NCBI RefSeq assembly: GCF_000764305.2
Contig: NW_025938997.1
Coordinates: 238,972-302,971, forward strand
Reading direction: 5' to 3'
Length of the DNA stretch: 64,000 nucleotides
From: Hyalella azteca
Lineage: Eukaryota; Arthropoda; Malacostraca; Amphipoda; Hyalellidae
Each line of letters begins with the position of its first letter. Position 1 is the first letter of the stretch. The translations under genes and the position numbers were made by a program. The notes under the pieces are model-generated. The model ran no database searches. It was not told where the DNA came from and was given only the letters and a program-made list of their open reading frames with translations. Positions 12,176-25,000 of the stretch are shown piece by piece.

Positions 12176-12711
12176 CACCTCATCATCTCATATGTCTTTT
12201 GTTCATTTCTTCGCGTGTAGGTGAATGCGAGTGAAGAAATGACAGAGTAACATGGGGCGGCCTAGCCGCTGTTGAGTACGCATGGCTGGCGACATTTTCA
12301 ATAGCTAGACAAACTGAACTTTTGACGAAAATAACTAATTTACTTTGCTTTATTGAAACATGATGTGCTATAATATCGTTTGTTAAATAATATATTAAGT
12401 TTTGCTTCCTGTATTACATTTAGTTATCATTTTTTTCGGGACACCGTGTGCTGCGTGACAACGAAGCTGTCCGTTTAAATTAATTCTTCCATCACGCGGC
12501 AAAACACAGCGGCAATAATATCTTCTCTTCCATAAAAAAAACGTGTTGAAATCAAGCAAATAAGCGTTGCTGGATAGTGATTGGCAGGCAGTGTTGAGTT
12601 GCTGAATGATGATTTGTTGACGTGCCTACAAAGTCAAGCCCATCGCTGAGACCTGAGACCCATAATTATAGTGGTTGTCGCTCCAATTCATCTTATACAT
12701 TCTTGAAAAAT

Positions 12712-12878
12712 TTACTAGAAATTTAAAAGCGAAGAAAACGCCACAAAAATTCATCATTTCTCTATTGAAAACGCTTCGGAGACCAGCTCTATCGTCTCCT
12801 AGCTCTCCGAAACGTTTTCACTAGAGAAATGCTGAATTTTTGTGGCGTTTTCTTCGCTTTTAAATTTCTAGTGAATCT
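12712..12878. mobile_element. Palindromic Penelope-like 3' remnant
   Basis: Two arms of about 75 bp are inverted around 12795. Each arm holds GCGAAGAAAACGCCACAAAA or its complement, and the centre holds CGGAGACCAGCTCTATCGTC. The same central phrase and flanking CACAAAAATTCATCAT occur at 26440-26510 beside a recognisable Penelope-like endonuclease reading frame, so this is inferred to be a 3' end of the same family. It lies just upstream of the signal-peptide exon. Confidence 0.55.
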
Positions 12879-12972
12879 GCGATTCAAGCAATCTAGTGAC
12901 ATTATTGCATGACAATTTTTCTTGACAAATTTCATAAATTTCTATTCTCAAAAATAAGTTATTTTTCTACAG

Positions 12973-13072
12973 GCTGCACACAGCGCCGTGGCGACCGCCG
13001 GGCTGCTGGCGCTGATCTGCGCCGGCGCTGCGCAGGCCGCCTACGGTCCCTCCGGGGCTGTGGGGACCATCG
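12973..13072 (+). CDS. Exon: signal peptide
   Basis: The acceptor TTTTTCTACAG precedes the frame A-A-H-S-A-V-A-T-A-G-L-L-A-L-I-C-A-G-A-A, which continues Q-A/A-Y-G-P. That is a hydrophobic core followed by a good A-Q-A signal-peptidase site, so the product enters the secretory pathway. No methionine lies in frame in the exon, so the start codon is in an upstream exon that I could not locate. The donor is G|GTGAGG, phase 1. Confidence 0.75.
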
Positions 13073-16000
13073 GTGAGGCGGCGGTGGGGGTTTAGTGGGC
13101 TGGGTGGTAAGTGGGATGGGGGAGTTTAGATGGTTGTGGGGGTCACGATGGTTGTGAGGCTCACGATTGTTGTTGTTGAAAATGTTCAATTTCTCGTTAG
13201 ATCGTCGTAAACATTCAAATTTGTTAACATTAGAGGCGGCCATGTCTAATTCAACAAATAAAGCTATTGTATCGCTATTTTGTAACCCCAAACTTTTGTA
13301 AAATGCTGCATTGTGCAATGAAAAATTTGCGAGTTTTGTGGAACAGGTGTTGATAGCAGTCATGACCATAATAGGAATTGAAGGAGATTCACAAAGTACA
13401 TCATATATCAGACTTTCTTAGAACAATAGTGAAATTTATTCAACTTTAGCATGAAAAATCCCCAACTAATACATCCTCAATATTATTCCCCAGACTTCAG
13501 GTACCCTGACTACATCGTCAAGCCCCTCGTCCCCTGCCCCTCCGTGGGGGTCTTCCCCCACCCCCGTAACTGCACCTGGTATTACAGGTACGTGGTACTA
13601 CAGGTACGTGGTACTGCAGGTACGTGGTACTACAGGTACGTGGTACTCCACTGGATTGCCAGTTTCCCGTATTACGGTGATTTTCGAACAGTTTACATAG
13701 GTGCTCCCGGTTAAGCTACAGATACGAAGTGCTGCTGCCGTTTCCAGTATATATCATTGACGCCATAACTTTGACACGTTATGAATAATATCTCACAATA
13801 CCATAACAAGACAATACTGTGACGTACCCGTGACAGGTGTAGCCCATAATACCGTAATAAGACAATACCGCGACGTCCTCGAGACAGGTGTAGCCCACAA
13901 TACCGTAATAAGACAACACCGCGACGTCCTCCAGACAGGTGTAGCCCACAATACCGTAATAAGACAATACGACGTCCTCGAGACAGGTGTAGCCCACAAT
14001 ACCGTAATAAGACAATACCGTGACGTCCTCGAGACAGGTGTAGCCCAGAATACCGTAATAAGACAATACTGTGACGTCGTCGTGACAGGTGTAGCCCACA
14101 ATACCGTAATAAGACAATACCGTGACGTCCCCGTGACAGGTGTTACGACCGTCACGGGTTGGGCTTCTTCAACCGCGCGTACTTCGAGTGCGAGGCGGGG
14201 ACGGTGTTCTCCGACGCCCTGGACCAGTGCGTGCACGGCAATCCACTGCACACCTGCACCCCTCAACCCATCAACCCATCCGGTGAGTGAGCAATGCCAC
14301 AACCATATCCCGACCCCACCATACCGCCCGATGAGAACTATAGGGCTTCAATCCATTCCCTGCCTCACCATCCCGCCCAATGAGAACTAGTGCCTCAACC
14401 CATTCCATGCCCCACCATCCCGCCCGATGAGATAGTGCCTTAACCCATTCCCGACCCCATCATTCCGCCCGATGGAAGTGCCTCAACCCCTTGCCGAACC
14501 CACCATCCCGCCTGATGAGTGAGCAATGCCACAACTCCATCCCGGCTCACCATCCTGCCTGATGAGAACTATAGTGCCTCAACCCCTTTCCGACCCTACT
14601 ATCCCAATTGGTGGGTGAACATTTTGTTGGCAACGGGAATGGCTTTTACAATGAATTATGCATCATATGATGCTCAGCGTTAGCAATGAGACTGATTCAG
14701 TCAACATTGGCGGTGGAGTCAATAACTGCAAGCACTCACAATGCGGCTTCGTTGATTGCCCGCGAGATTTGAAGGTCCCCTGCAGTCAGCGGTTACTGAG
14801 TCAATTCTGTTGCCAACACGCTTTTTTTTCAATCTTGGCCCAGTACCAAATTGTGCAAGAAGTTCAAATAAAAGCCATCACGCAACTCGTGCAACCTTCA
14901 CTACCGACTCGTTAGCCGCCGTATTCTTGAGTAAATGAAAATTTCATAAAAACGCGAAAAATGTAGTTGTTGCGCAGCAAATTACAAATTTAGCAGATAT
15001 TGAATAGTGGCTATTTTTTGTAGGCGGTTTGGCCTTTTTTGCCAAATTCCGGCAATTTCATAATCTGCATAACTCCTGCATAGTCGCATCCATCAATATT
15101 TGTGAAGGTTATCGGGCGGTTGGGCGGTTTCGGTTGCTCATTTCTTTGTATTTCAAAATGCCGACAAAGAAATGTACTACCAATGTATGAAATTTAATAT
15201 GCAACTTTCTTATTCAGTACACACGGGAATTTCTTTCAAATTCAATCCATTAATTGGGATTCGGAATATTTTGCAGTACTATTCTAGTTTTTTGGGTACA
15301 GTTTATGTACTTTTCTTAAATTTGCAATAAAATTGTAATATAATTCACAATTCTTCATGCGGAGCGATCATCAATCAAATGCCTAGCTTTTTAGAAGCTA
15401 ATATACAATATAATAGTATTGCATAGGAATTCTGTAAAAGTTTTGATACCCGATTGATTTATTCAGAACAAATTTTAATTATGATCTTACATTAATATTT
15501 TTCCCCCGATATTATTTAATACTGCCCTCATTAAAATCAGAGCGTTTCCATTTAACATAAGTCATCTGTATTTTACTTGCGTATGACTCTATTTTCTGTC
15601 GTTATTATAAAAATTTGTCTATGGCATTTTTTGTTTAACTGACGTAATTTTTTTATAAATTTTTCTTTCCCACCACAGTTCCGCCGTACCCCTCAACCCC
15701 TCCAACGCCTCCGTACACCTCAACCCCTCCAACGCCCCCGTACCACTCAACCCCTTCAGTGTCTCCTTATCCCACACTCTCCCCAACGCCTCCCCCAGCC
15801 CCGACGTGCAGGGAGGTGGTGGAAGGGTGCGGGCAGTACGGGGTGTGTCAGAACTCCGTGGCAGTGACCCACTTCGTACAGCTGGCAGAGCTGTGTCAGG
15901 TGGCAGAGATACGATGCACTAACGGCACCACAACAAGGCTGTGCCCCGTGGGGTACTGGCTGAACCGTGCCCAGCAACGCTGCTACCCAGGTGGGGCCCA

Positions 16001-19000
16001 ACCCCTTTTGGGAGGTTTTTTAGGAATAAAGGAACAGTTTTTTGTAGAATTTACTAAATCTTTTTCCTAACACGGGTACGTCATATAGTGATTGTGATAC
16101 TTCTTGTGAAAGCATCAGAATAAAAAACCTACATGACGCATACTGATGGAAATGGAAAGTCATCAGCTACCGAAGATTTCTGAAATTTGTATTGTAAATC
16201 TGAGTTAATTCTTCATACTTGTTAAGAAAATAAGAAATGTGTTACATGAGAGCCCCCAACTGCCAGACACCTTCCTGTGCCGCATCCCTCCCCGGGTGGG
16301 AGGCCACGAGGTGGTGTGCGAGGACCGAGTGGGCGGCTGTCGGGAGCTCACCTGTGGTGGGCTGGTCACTCGTTCCTGTGACGTGACGCAGGTGTGCTCC
16401 AAAGGCGGTACCGTCACCAGCCAGCGCCCACTCTGCCCACCTCTGCACCACTTCGACCCTCACGCCAACACCTGCGCTCCCAGCGGTGCGTAGAGCCTCT
16501 TATTAGAGTGCCTGCTACAGGGGTGCCTCTTACAGGGGTGAATAATAACAAGTTTCTTTTCAACTCGATACTAATTCTTTCTTTTTATTTATTTAAATTG
16601 AAAAAAAACTCCCCAGGAACAATAGCCTCATCAGGTGTGTACTGCGGTCATCAAGATACATCTATGCAGGCGTGTACGCCTGTGCAGGCGCGTGCTGTCA
16701 TCAATATCTTTTCCTCCCCTCTGAGCAGCGGGTTGCGTGGAGACTGCGTCCTCTTCCTCCCCATCCTCCCCGTACCCCACTGCCGCTCCTCAATGTAGGG
16801 TGGTGGGGGAGGGCTGTGCTCCCCAGGGTGTATGTGGGACTGCCAACCTGCAGGCGCTCGTCTGCCACGTCGCCTTCACCTGCGCCTTCCCCGGTGGGGA
16901 GGTGGGGCCTCCCCCAGCCCCGGCACCAACAGCAGTAGGTGAGCCTTCCCGACGCACCCAATATCAGCAGACCTAATCTCCTGCACCCCCAGTCCCGTCA
17001 CTATACCGCAGTCCCCCAACATATTTATCCTCCCGACGCATCATTCACACCCATCCTCGGTCCCCACGACACGCCCAGTCCTATGAATAGACTAATCCTC
17101 CACCCCTCATCCCCACAGCTAGTATTCGATACATATAGGGATCAAGCTTTCCTATTTCTTTTACTCATCCTATCACCCGTTGTTCCAAATGGACTGATCG
17201 ATCCCCCAGGTTCCACCTGCGTGGACATTACTCCTCCACCCAGCACCTGCAGCGTGGAGATGAGCGGGTGTCGCATCGCCCACTTCTGCCCTTCCGGCAT
17301 CAACGCCTCGGTGGGCGTCTCCTCCTCCGAGGTGTGTCATGGCGCCCACCGCGTCTGCGGGGGAGTGGGTGTGGGGGGAGTCTGTGACCCCAACCTGCTC
17401 TACGAGAAACTTACCGGCACCTGTCGTCACCGTGAGTGTGGGGTTAGGTGTGGGGTTGGAATTATAGGGTTAGGTCATGCGGGGTAGAAATTTAACAAAG
17501 ATTTATGTCGAGCCCCAGGATAAGAGGCTTAAGGTCCAAGAATGTTAAAAAATTTACGAGGTTCAGCTCAGGATATTTGAAAAAAAATATTCAGTGAAGA
17601 AAGTTCATGACTTACATTGCAAATTAAGAAGGTAAGATAAATGGTCAAATTTGTTGAAAATTATAATGAACACTATAAATAAAAACACCGCCTACGTGCC
17701 GCCGGCAGCGTCAGAGCTATGCACGGCGACGGTGCGACCCCCAGCGGCAGTAACGTGCGAGGACGTCATCGAGGGCTGCCGCGACGCGCGTTACTGCGCA
17801 GGTGCGGCGCCGCCGCGGCTGCTGCGCACCTGTGATCTCCTGACGCGGTGCTACCGCGACGGCGTCCTGACGCAAACGCTGCCCGCGTGCCCGGTGGGGG
17901 CCAAGTTTGATGTGATCGCCAGCCGCTGTGTCGTCCTCCCGCAGGGTGAGTCTCCAACAGGAAGGCTGGTCCCAAGTCACGAGGGCGAATATCTCATTCA
18001 TTTAATTTTCAAATGTTCCTCGTCCTGCTCGACAAACATCCCGTTACTCTATTTCACTCATCGATGACCTTGGAATAATGATTTTTAAATTTCATTGGCC
18101 TTTCTTTTCCCTTATTGTTTCTCCCTCATTTTCCTTCCTTTTTCCAATAAGCTTTCCTCTGCCCTCCCTCTTTTCCTTTCTCCCTTTCCCACCTCTCCTT
18201 TCTCCCTGTGCCTCTTCCCCAAGACCCTTAATCGCCCTTATCCCCCAGAATCTGAGTGTACGGACCCACAACTTTCCCCCGTGGACCCTCTACCCCCCAC
18301 CTGCGGGGTCGTGGGAGAGGAGTGCCGGGAGTTGCCGGGGTGTGGGGGAGTTGACAGCGGCGCGCTGGTGTGTCGCCGCTACTTTGCCTGCGCTCCACAG
18401 CCTCGCGAGGCAACATATGAGGCCTCACCCGTCGCCCCCGTCAACACTGGTGATCCTTGTTGCCATCATGTTGCCACCATGTTACCATAATGTTGCCATC
18501 ATCATATTACTACGTATTTATGTACACAAAGCCACTTCTCTCATGACTGAAATGTATCATTATTGTGTTAGACCAATTATAATGCAATATATGTTATATT
18601 TTTGCTTGCATTAAATTATGATCTATATTGTAATGTTGGAAAATGCAATACTAAACATTAAAAATGCCTCCCAGGAGCAACGCCCCCTCCCTGCTCCGAG
18701 GTGCAGGTGGAAGAGTGCAGTAAGGGGGCGCTGTGCCCCCCCTCCTTCAGCAGCACGAGCTTCGTGCCCCAGGTGGTCGTCTGCCGCCGCGCCTTCGTCA
18801 CCTGCGCCGACGGCCGCCCCCCCTACCAAGTCTGCCCCCCCGGCACCATCTACGCACCAGCTGACAAGTCCTGCGTATCAGGTGGTGGAGGTGGTGGTGG
18901 TAGTGGTTGACTGGTCGTGGTTGACTGGTCGTGGTTATGGTTTGTAGGCGGTGGTAGTGGTGGTGATGGGACCCTGGTTAGTGGTGACGACCCAGTCTAG

Positions 19001-22000
19001 TTAGGCGAGACATTGCTTCGGGGATACATTGCCTGTACCCTAATAAAATTTAGATGCGGGCATTACTCCGCAATAGGTTCCGCCCAGGACTTGGGTAGCA
19101 CATAAATCAGTCGTAAATCAGCCTCTATTTATGGACATAGTCGTGGGGAGAGGTGGTCGCCACTATGAGAGGCGCCACTATGTCGTGGGGAGAGGTGGTG
19201 GTGGTGGCGGTGGTAGAGGAGAGGTGCTGATGGTGGTGATGGTGGTGGTGGTGGTAGTGATTAGCAGGTAGTGGTTATGGTTTGTAGGTGACGGTGGTGG
19301 TGGTGGTGAGTGCCAGGCTCTAGTAGTGGATGGTTATACGTAGAGGTAGATGGTGATGGATTATGGTGGATTTCATAGTTTGTGATAGGTTTCAGATGGT
19401 AATGATTATAAGTCTGCCTGCTGTTGACAGAGCGGGTTATCACATCTGTACCAACATTGACAAAGGGTTATCTTGTTAGTACGTTAGTTGACAGTAGGTA
19501 CGTCATCTTGGTACATAATTTCACACGTGTCTTCTTGCTATGGTAGCAGGTACGTACGTACGGCTGGCCCGTTGAGGCGTGGTCCGTCCATTCACTGGTT
19601 CGTCCGTTATTGCAGAGCTCAGCCTGTGCGGCCCAATTGCGGCCCGCAACGTCTCGTCAGTGACGTGTGAGGACGTCGTAACGGGCTGCAGTGACCGTCA
19701 CGTGTGCCCGTCGACACAGCGACAACAGGTAGTCACCAGACGGTGCGACGTCCGCAGACGGTGCTACAAGCACGGCGAGCTGTTCAGCGAGAACACCATC
19801 TGTCCAGGGGGGCTATTTGACGCCGGCAACAACCAGTGTGTTGACGGCGACCCTGGTACGTGGTGACGGGTGTAGTGACGGGAACCTGGTTAGTGGTGGC
19901 TGGTGTGGTGACGGGAACCTGGTTAGTGGTGACGACCCAGTATAGTCAGACGGGACATGGCTTCGGTGATACATTGCCTGTACCCAAACAAAATTTAGAT
20001 GTGGGCATTACTCTGAAATAGGTTCCGTCCAGGAAATAGGGAGCACGTAAACCAGCCGCTATATGCCCGCTTCGGTTTACTTTTGAAGCCTATGCGCAGC
20101 TTGCTGGCTCGGTATTACTCTGCTCCACTAACCCTTCTCATACTCCCAGGCAATTATAAAGACGGATATAAGATTCTGACCAGAAACTGATTTCGGCCGG
20201 GTGGCCAAGCATACTCAGAATAACTTTAATCCGAGTGTAGCGACTCATTGGCAGAAGCCTAGGCGTTACCAAAATTTTATTAGGTTACTAAGGGTCGTCA
20301 AGGGATACGTGAGAGTGCGTGGGACCACCTAGCATAGGAGGGACTTCGGTTTCCATTGGACCCAAGCATCGAAATTACGAGCCCTTACATAGAACTCGCA
20401 TTCAGAATAATGAATTGTCCAAAAATTGACACACTTCCTAACTTAAAACACAAGCAGCGAGCGGACGTAGCACAGATACGCCCTTTCGCCGACGCAAACT
20501 GGGACAGTCTGACGCATGCAAGGGCAAAAAGTGGATCGATATTTAAAAACAAAATCTCACTCAATTCTCAAGGTGCACGATGGTATTGAAACTGACTGTT
20601 CAGCAAGACTTATGTTCAAAACAAGTAACTCTCCACAACTTGCAGCTTAGTTTTGTCACTCGATGATAATATTGCTACAATTCCTTCAGTACTTTGCATT
20701 ATTATTATTATAAAATGGCATCAATGTAACACATGTATAGCTTTATTGTTTTGTCACTTACACGATACGTTACAGTAGACACAGTCACGTCACAGTCAGG
20801 TTATGTCACAGTCGCATCACGTTTCCCACGCCTCCCACCCAGGGGTGTACCCCTGCGAGTCACCTGACGTGGCGTCTCCCTCGCCCCCCCGCTGCGAGCC
20901 TGTGGCCGAGACATGCGAGAGGCGTCAGGTGTGCGCCTCACCACTCACTGAGGCCCTCATCTGCCGGCGCCTTTTCGCCTGTGATGGAGGGGCTATGTCT
21001 TCCCCAACCCCAACCCCCGTATCCTACCCCCGAAATGATGGTGAGTGACCAATGAGCCAATATGTATAGTCAACCCTCCAGCCCTTAATCACCCTTCTCC
21101 CCCCTAACCAGTCATTCTTGTTCTTCCTGATTTAAAGAAAAAGAATTGTTATTGTTAATTACTATTACGACATCGTTAGTCGAACAGAAAAAGAGCGAAA
21201 AACTTTCTAGGGCTACGAGAAGCTGGTATGACCAAGCCACGACTTGTTTTAGACAAGAAGCGCCTTCCCTTATTAATCAATCTGATTGAAATCTTTTGAT
21301 CTGGCAACCGTCTAAATACCTGTATTATGGCATATCCAAGTTCTGAACTCTATCTTGGACGAGAATTTTTTCCGGTAAATTTTTACTATTATTCTAACGG
21401 ACGTTCAAAATATACTGAATTAATCAATGCTAACTTGTGTGACCTAATATTTGAACAGAGGTTGCCGAGGCGGCTTGCATCGACCTGGAGGGACTACCGG
21501 TGCCGGTTGCGTGCGAGGTGGCGGTCAGTGGTTGTACCAGGCGTGCCGTTTGTCCTCCAACCATCCAGACCACCCAGTTTGTGCCGGTGTTTGAGTTGTG
21601 CCAAACAGCCGAAAACAAATGCAACAACGGCACCAGCAAGCCCCTCTGCCCCTACAACTACCTCTACGACAAACTCAAGGGCGAGTGTCGGTCAGGTACG
21701 TGATTCTCGTGCACCATCAAGCCCTTCTGCTACGACAAACTCAAGGGCAAGTGTTGGTTGGGTAAGTGATTTTCGTGCACCATCAAACCCCTCTGCTACG
21801 ACAAACTCAAGGACAAGTGTTGGTCGGGTAAGTGATTTTCGTGCACCATCAAACCCCTCTGCTACGACAAACTCAAGGACAAGTGTTGGTTGGGTAAGTG
21901 ATTTTCGTGCACCATCAAACCCCTCTGCCCCTACAACTGCCTATGACAAACTAGCGTACACGTGCCAGTTGGGTAAGTCTTTTCCTGATTCTCAGGCATT

Positions 22001-25000
22001 CGTGAATGCACGAGTATGTTCTGGTAGGGTGCTTGTGTCTTTATTTTTGCACTGGGAAAAAATTTCATGAAGTTTGACTTAATTTATGCGTGTTGGGAGT
22101 TAATATAACACATAATATTCGAGAGGAACGCTTAAAATTCGTCAGAAATTATTGATCATTTGGAGGGAACAACTGATATTCGACGGAAATGTTTGATGTT
22201 CGACTGGAGCACTTGATACAGAGTCTCTATGCACACAGAGCCACCATTCCCAAAGACTCACTATAGCCCCAGAAACACTATGTCCACAGAGCCACTATGT
22301 CCACAAAGCCACTATGTCCACAGAGCCACTATGTCCACAAAGCCACTATGTCTACAGAGCCTATTTGTCCACAGAATCACTATGTCCACAGAGCCACTAG
22401 TAATGCCACAGAGCCACTATGTACACAGAGCCACTATGTCCACCGAGCCACTATGTCCACACAGCCACTATGTTCACGGAGCCACTATGTCTATAGAGCC
22501 ACTATGTCCACACAGCCACTATGTCCATAGAGCCACTATGTCTACAGAGCCACTATGTCTATCTACACAGCCACTATGTCCATAGAGCCACTATGTCTAC
22601 AGAGCCACTATGTCCACAGAGCCACTATGTCCACAGAGCCACTATGTCCACAGAGCCACTATGTCCACAGAGCCACTATCTCCATAGAGCCACTATGTCC
22701 ACAGAGTCACTATGTCCACACAACCACTATGTCCACACAGCCACTATGTCCACACAGCCACTATGTCCACACAGCCACTATGTCCACACAGCCTCTATGT
22801 CCACACAGCCACTATGTCCACAGAGCCACTATGTCCACACAGCCACTATGTCCACACTGCCATTATGTCCACAGAGTCGGAGCTGTGCAGGGCCCCGGGA
22901 CCCCGTCCCCCCGCTGAGGTTGTGTGTGAGGACAAACTGCGCCACTGCGAGGACAGCTTCGTGTGCCCCCCCGCGGGGATCCAGGTGTGTGGGGGTGTGT
23001 GGGAAACGTGTACGGGGAGTGGCGTGTAGGGGAAGCACTGCGCGACGTGTGCTTGCATGTAAATCTCTTCTATGGCCACAAGCCGAATAAGTTGATAATT
23101 TTTTAATACACCTCTGTAGGTCCGGAGTTTCAAACTCATTGTTAATCAGCTCCCGCCCCTGTCAGTTCCTGAAGGACTCCAATTTCGTGCTCCTATCGTG
23201 ACAAAGACCTATCAGTTCGCACTTACCATGATCGTATTAAACGAAAATATCGCAGTTATTCAGAAGCCCCACACGGCCCTTTATTTGCCTCTGCCTGGGC
23301 ATATTTGATGAAATATTCGAGGTTCTCCGGAATGGTGTTCAACTCGTCTGCTAGCTCCTTGTGCGGGGCATGTAGCTTTAGTTAATTTCGTCATGACGTC
23401 ATGGGGCATTAGCAGGGCTGGGCAGCGCTACTTTGAAAGGTAGCGGCCGCTACCGCTACATGTAGCGGGCGCATATGTAGCGGGCGCTACCGCTACCGCT
23501 ACATTAGCTTAAATGTAGCGCGGCTACCGCTACCGCTATATGTAGCGCGCTACTGCCCACCTCTGTCTATGGCACGGATGCTAAATAGGGAACTAGCACT
23601 ACGAAGCACTACAAGCCATAGTGCGGCATGGAACACTACGGTTGGTATGCTAAATAGAGCCAAAAGCATAACGCGCACTACAAAAATCTGAAGTGTCCAA
23701 CACACCGCACTTCACGACGACACTACGGTATATTTAACCTTGTTTACTTCGTCAGCTATGGATCTGTTTGGCTTACAGCAAAGGCATCATCGCGTAAAAA
23801 CCTCAGGAACTACATGCCATGAATATAAAAAAGTGTACCGCTTCAGTGAACAACATGTTATTCTTATGGCTGACATTTTCCTTGGCGAAACAGATGAACA
23901 ACGTAGAAGTAGAAAATACTTTTCTTGTTTTTGATACCATGTTTTTAATTTTATTATTAATTTTTTTCTGGAGTCATTTTGAATTCTTCTGCAAGAACTT
24001 TCCATGCTTCTCTCTTTTGTTCGATGTCTTTGGGCAGCGTGGACTTTGAATATACAGTATGATGGGAAAAGCGCGTAGACGCATTGCAAATTTCAGCTCA
24101 CCATCACAATTTTCACTAGTACCATAACCATCACAATTAGACATTTTACATCAATCTTCTGCAAAGAATGAGAATTACTTAGGGAATAATTAATTATTTG
24201 AACACTTAACTACCATTCTTCAATAGACTCATAGCGATGTGCGGCACTATAAAGTACTCTAACAGCGAAGTAGCACTTCAAAGTCTTTCTGAACACGAAT
24301 CAGTAGTGCGACACTAAGCGACACTAAACATTGTAGGGCTACTTCGAAGTGCTTAGTGTCTGTGACGTATTTAGCATATAAACGGGACACTTCGTAGTGC
24401 ATAGTGCTACTTCGTAGTGCTAGTGCCCTATTTAGCATACGGGCCGATATCTACACTAGTATATTCAATTTTAATTCATGCATATAAATAATCAAATGAA
24501 TGAAACCTTGATAAAAACATCCATGACGCAAGTTGGCAACCGCAGATATTGCGACGGTGCGTCATCAAGCACGTGTGTCGGGAGGGCGACACGGTGCTGA
24601 CTGAGAAATCTCTGTGCAATGACGCCGACCTGTGGGACCCTTCCCTCAATCAGTGTGTTGCTCCCTCGCCTGGTGAGTAACCTGTTCTTCAACAATCGTG
24701 TGTTCCTCTCAGTCGTGACGAGTGCCACATTTTATCAAAAAGTATTTTCCTCCATTGTGGAAAGTGCGCCTAAGCCTTCCCAATAACAAGAAAATGATAC
24801 AGAATAAAATAGAGAACAGAATCGCACGAATAAAAACTGGATTCCCTTAGCGATGTGACACTCTAACCACTGATGCAATGAACCGAGAAGTATAAGAATG
24901 ATAGTTATTGAACTGAAAAACAACTTTAAAACGTTATTCAAAAGCTACGTAAAGCATCATCAGCATGTTGAATCCGAACAACATTACAACTACCACTGCA

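Noticed and set aside
14140..14390. Antisense frames over the CBM14 exon and 51-bp array (13779-14302)
   Set aside because: Shadow frames; the sense frame has all six CBM14 cysteines and matching splice phases.
21327..22070. 247-residue + strand frame
   Set aside because: Wrong frame over exon A4 and its 66-bp array; the cysteine-spaced frame (21459-21695) is the real one.
22229..23090. Frames of 77-189 residues made of SHYVHRATMSTEPLCPQ repeats
   Set aside because: Artefacts of the 17-bp minisatellite (51-nt period); only the exon at 22875-22984 is supported.
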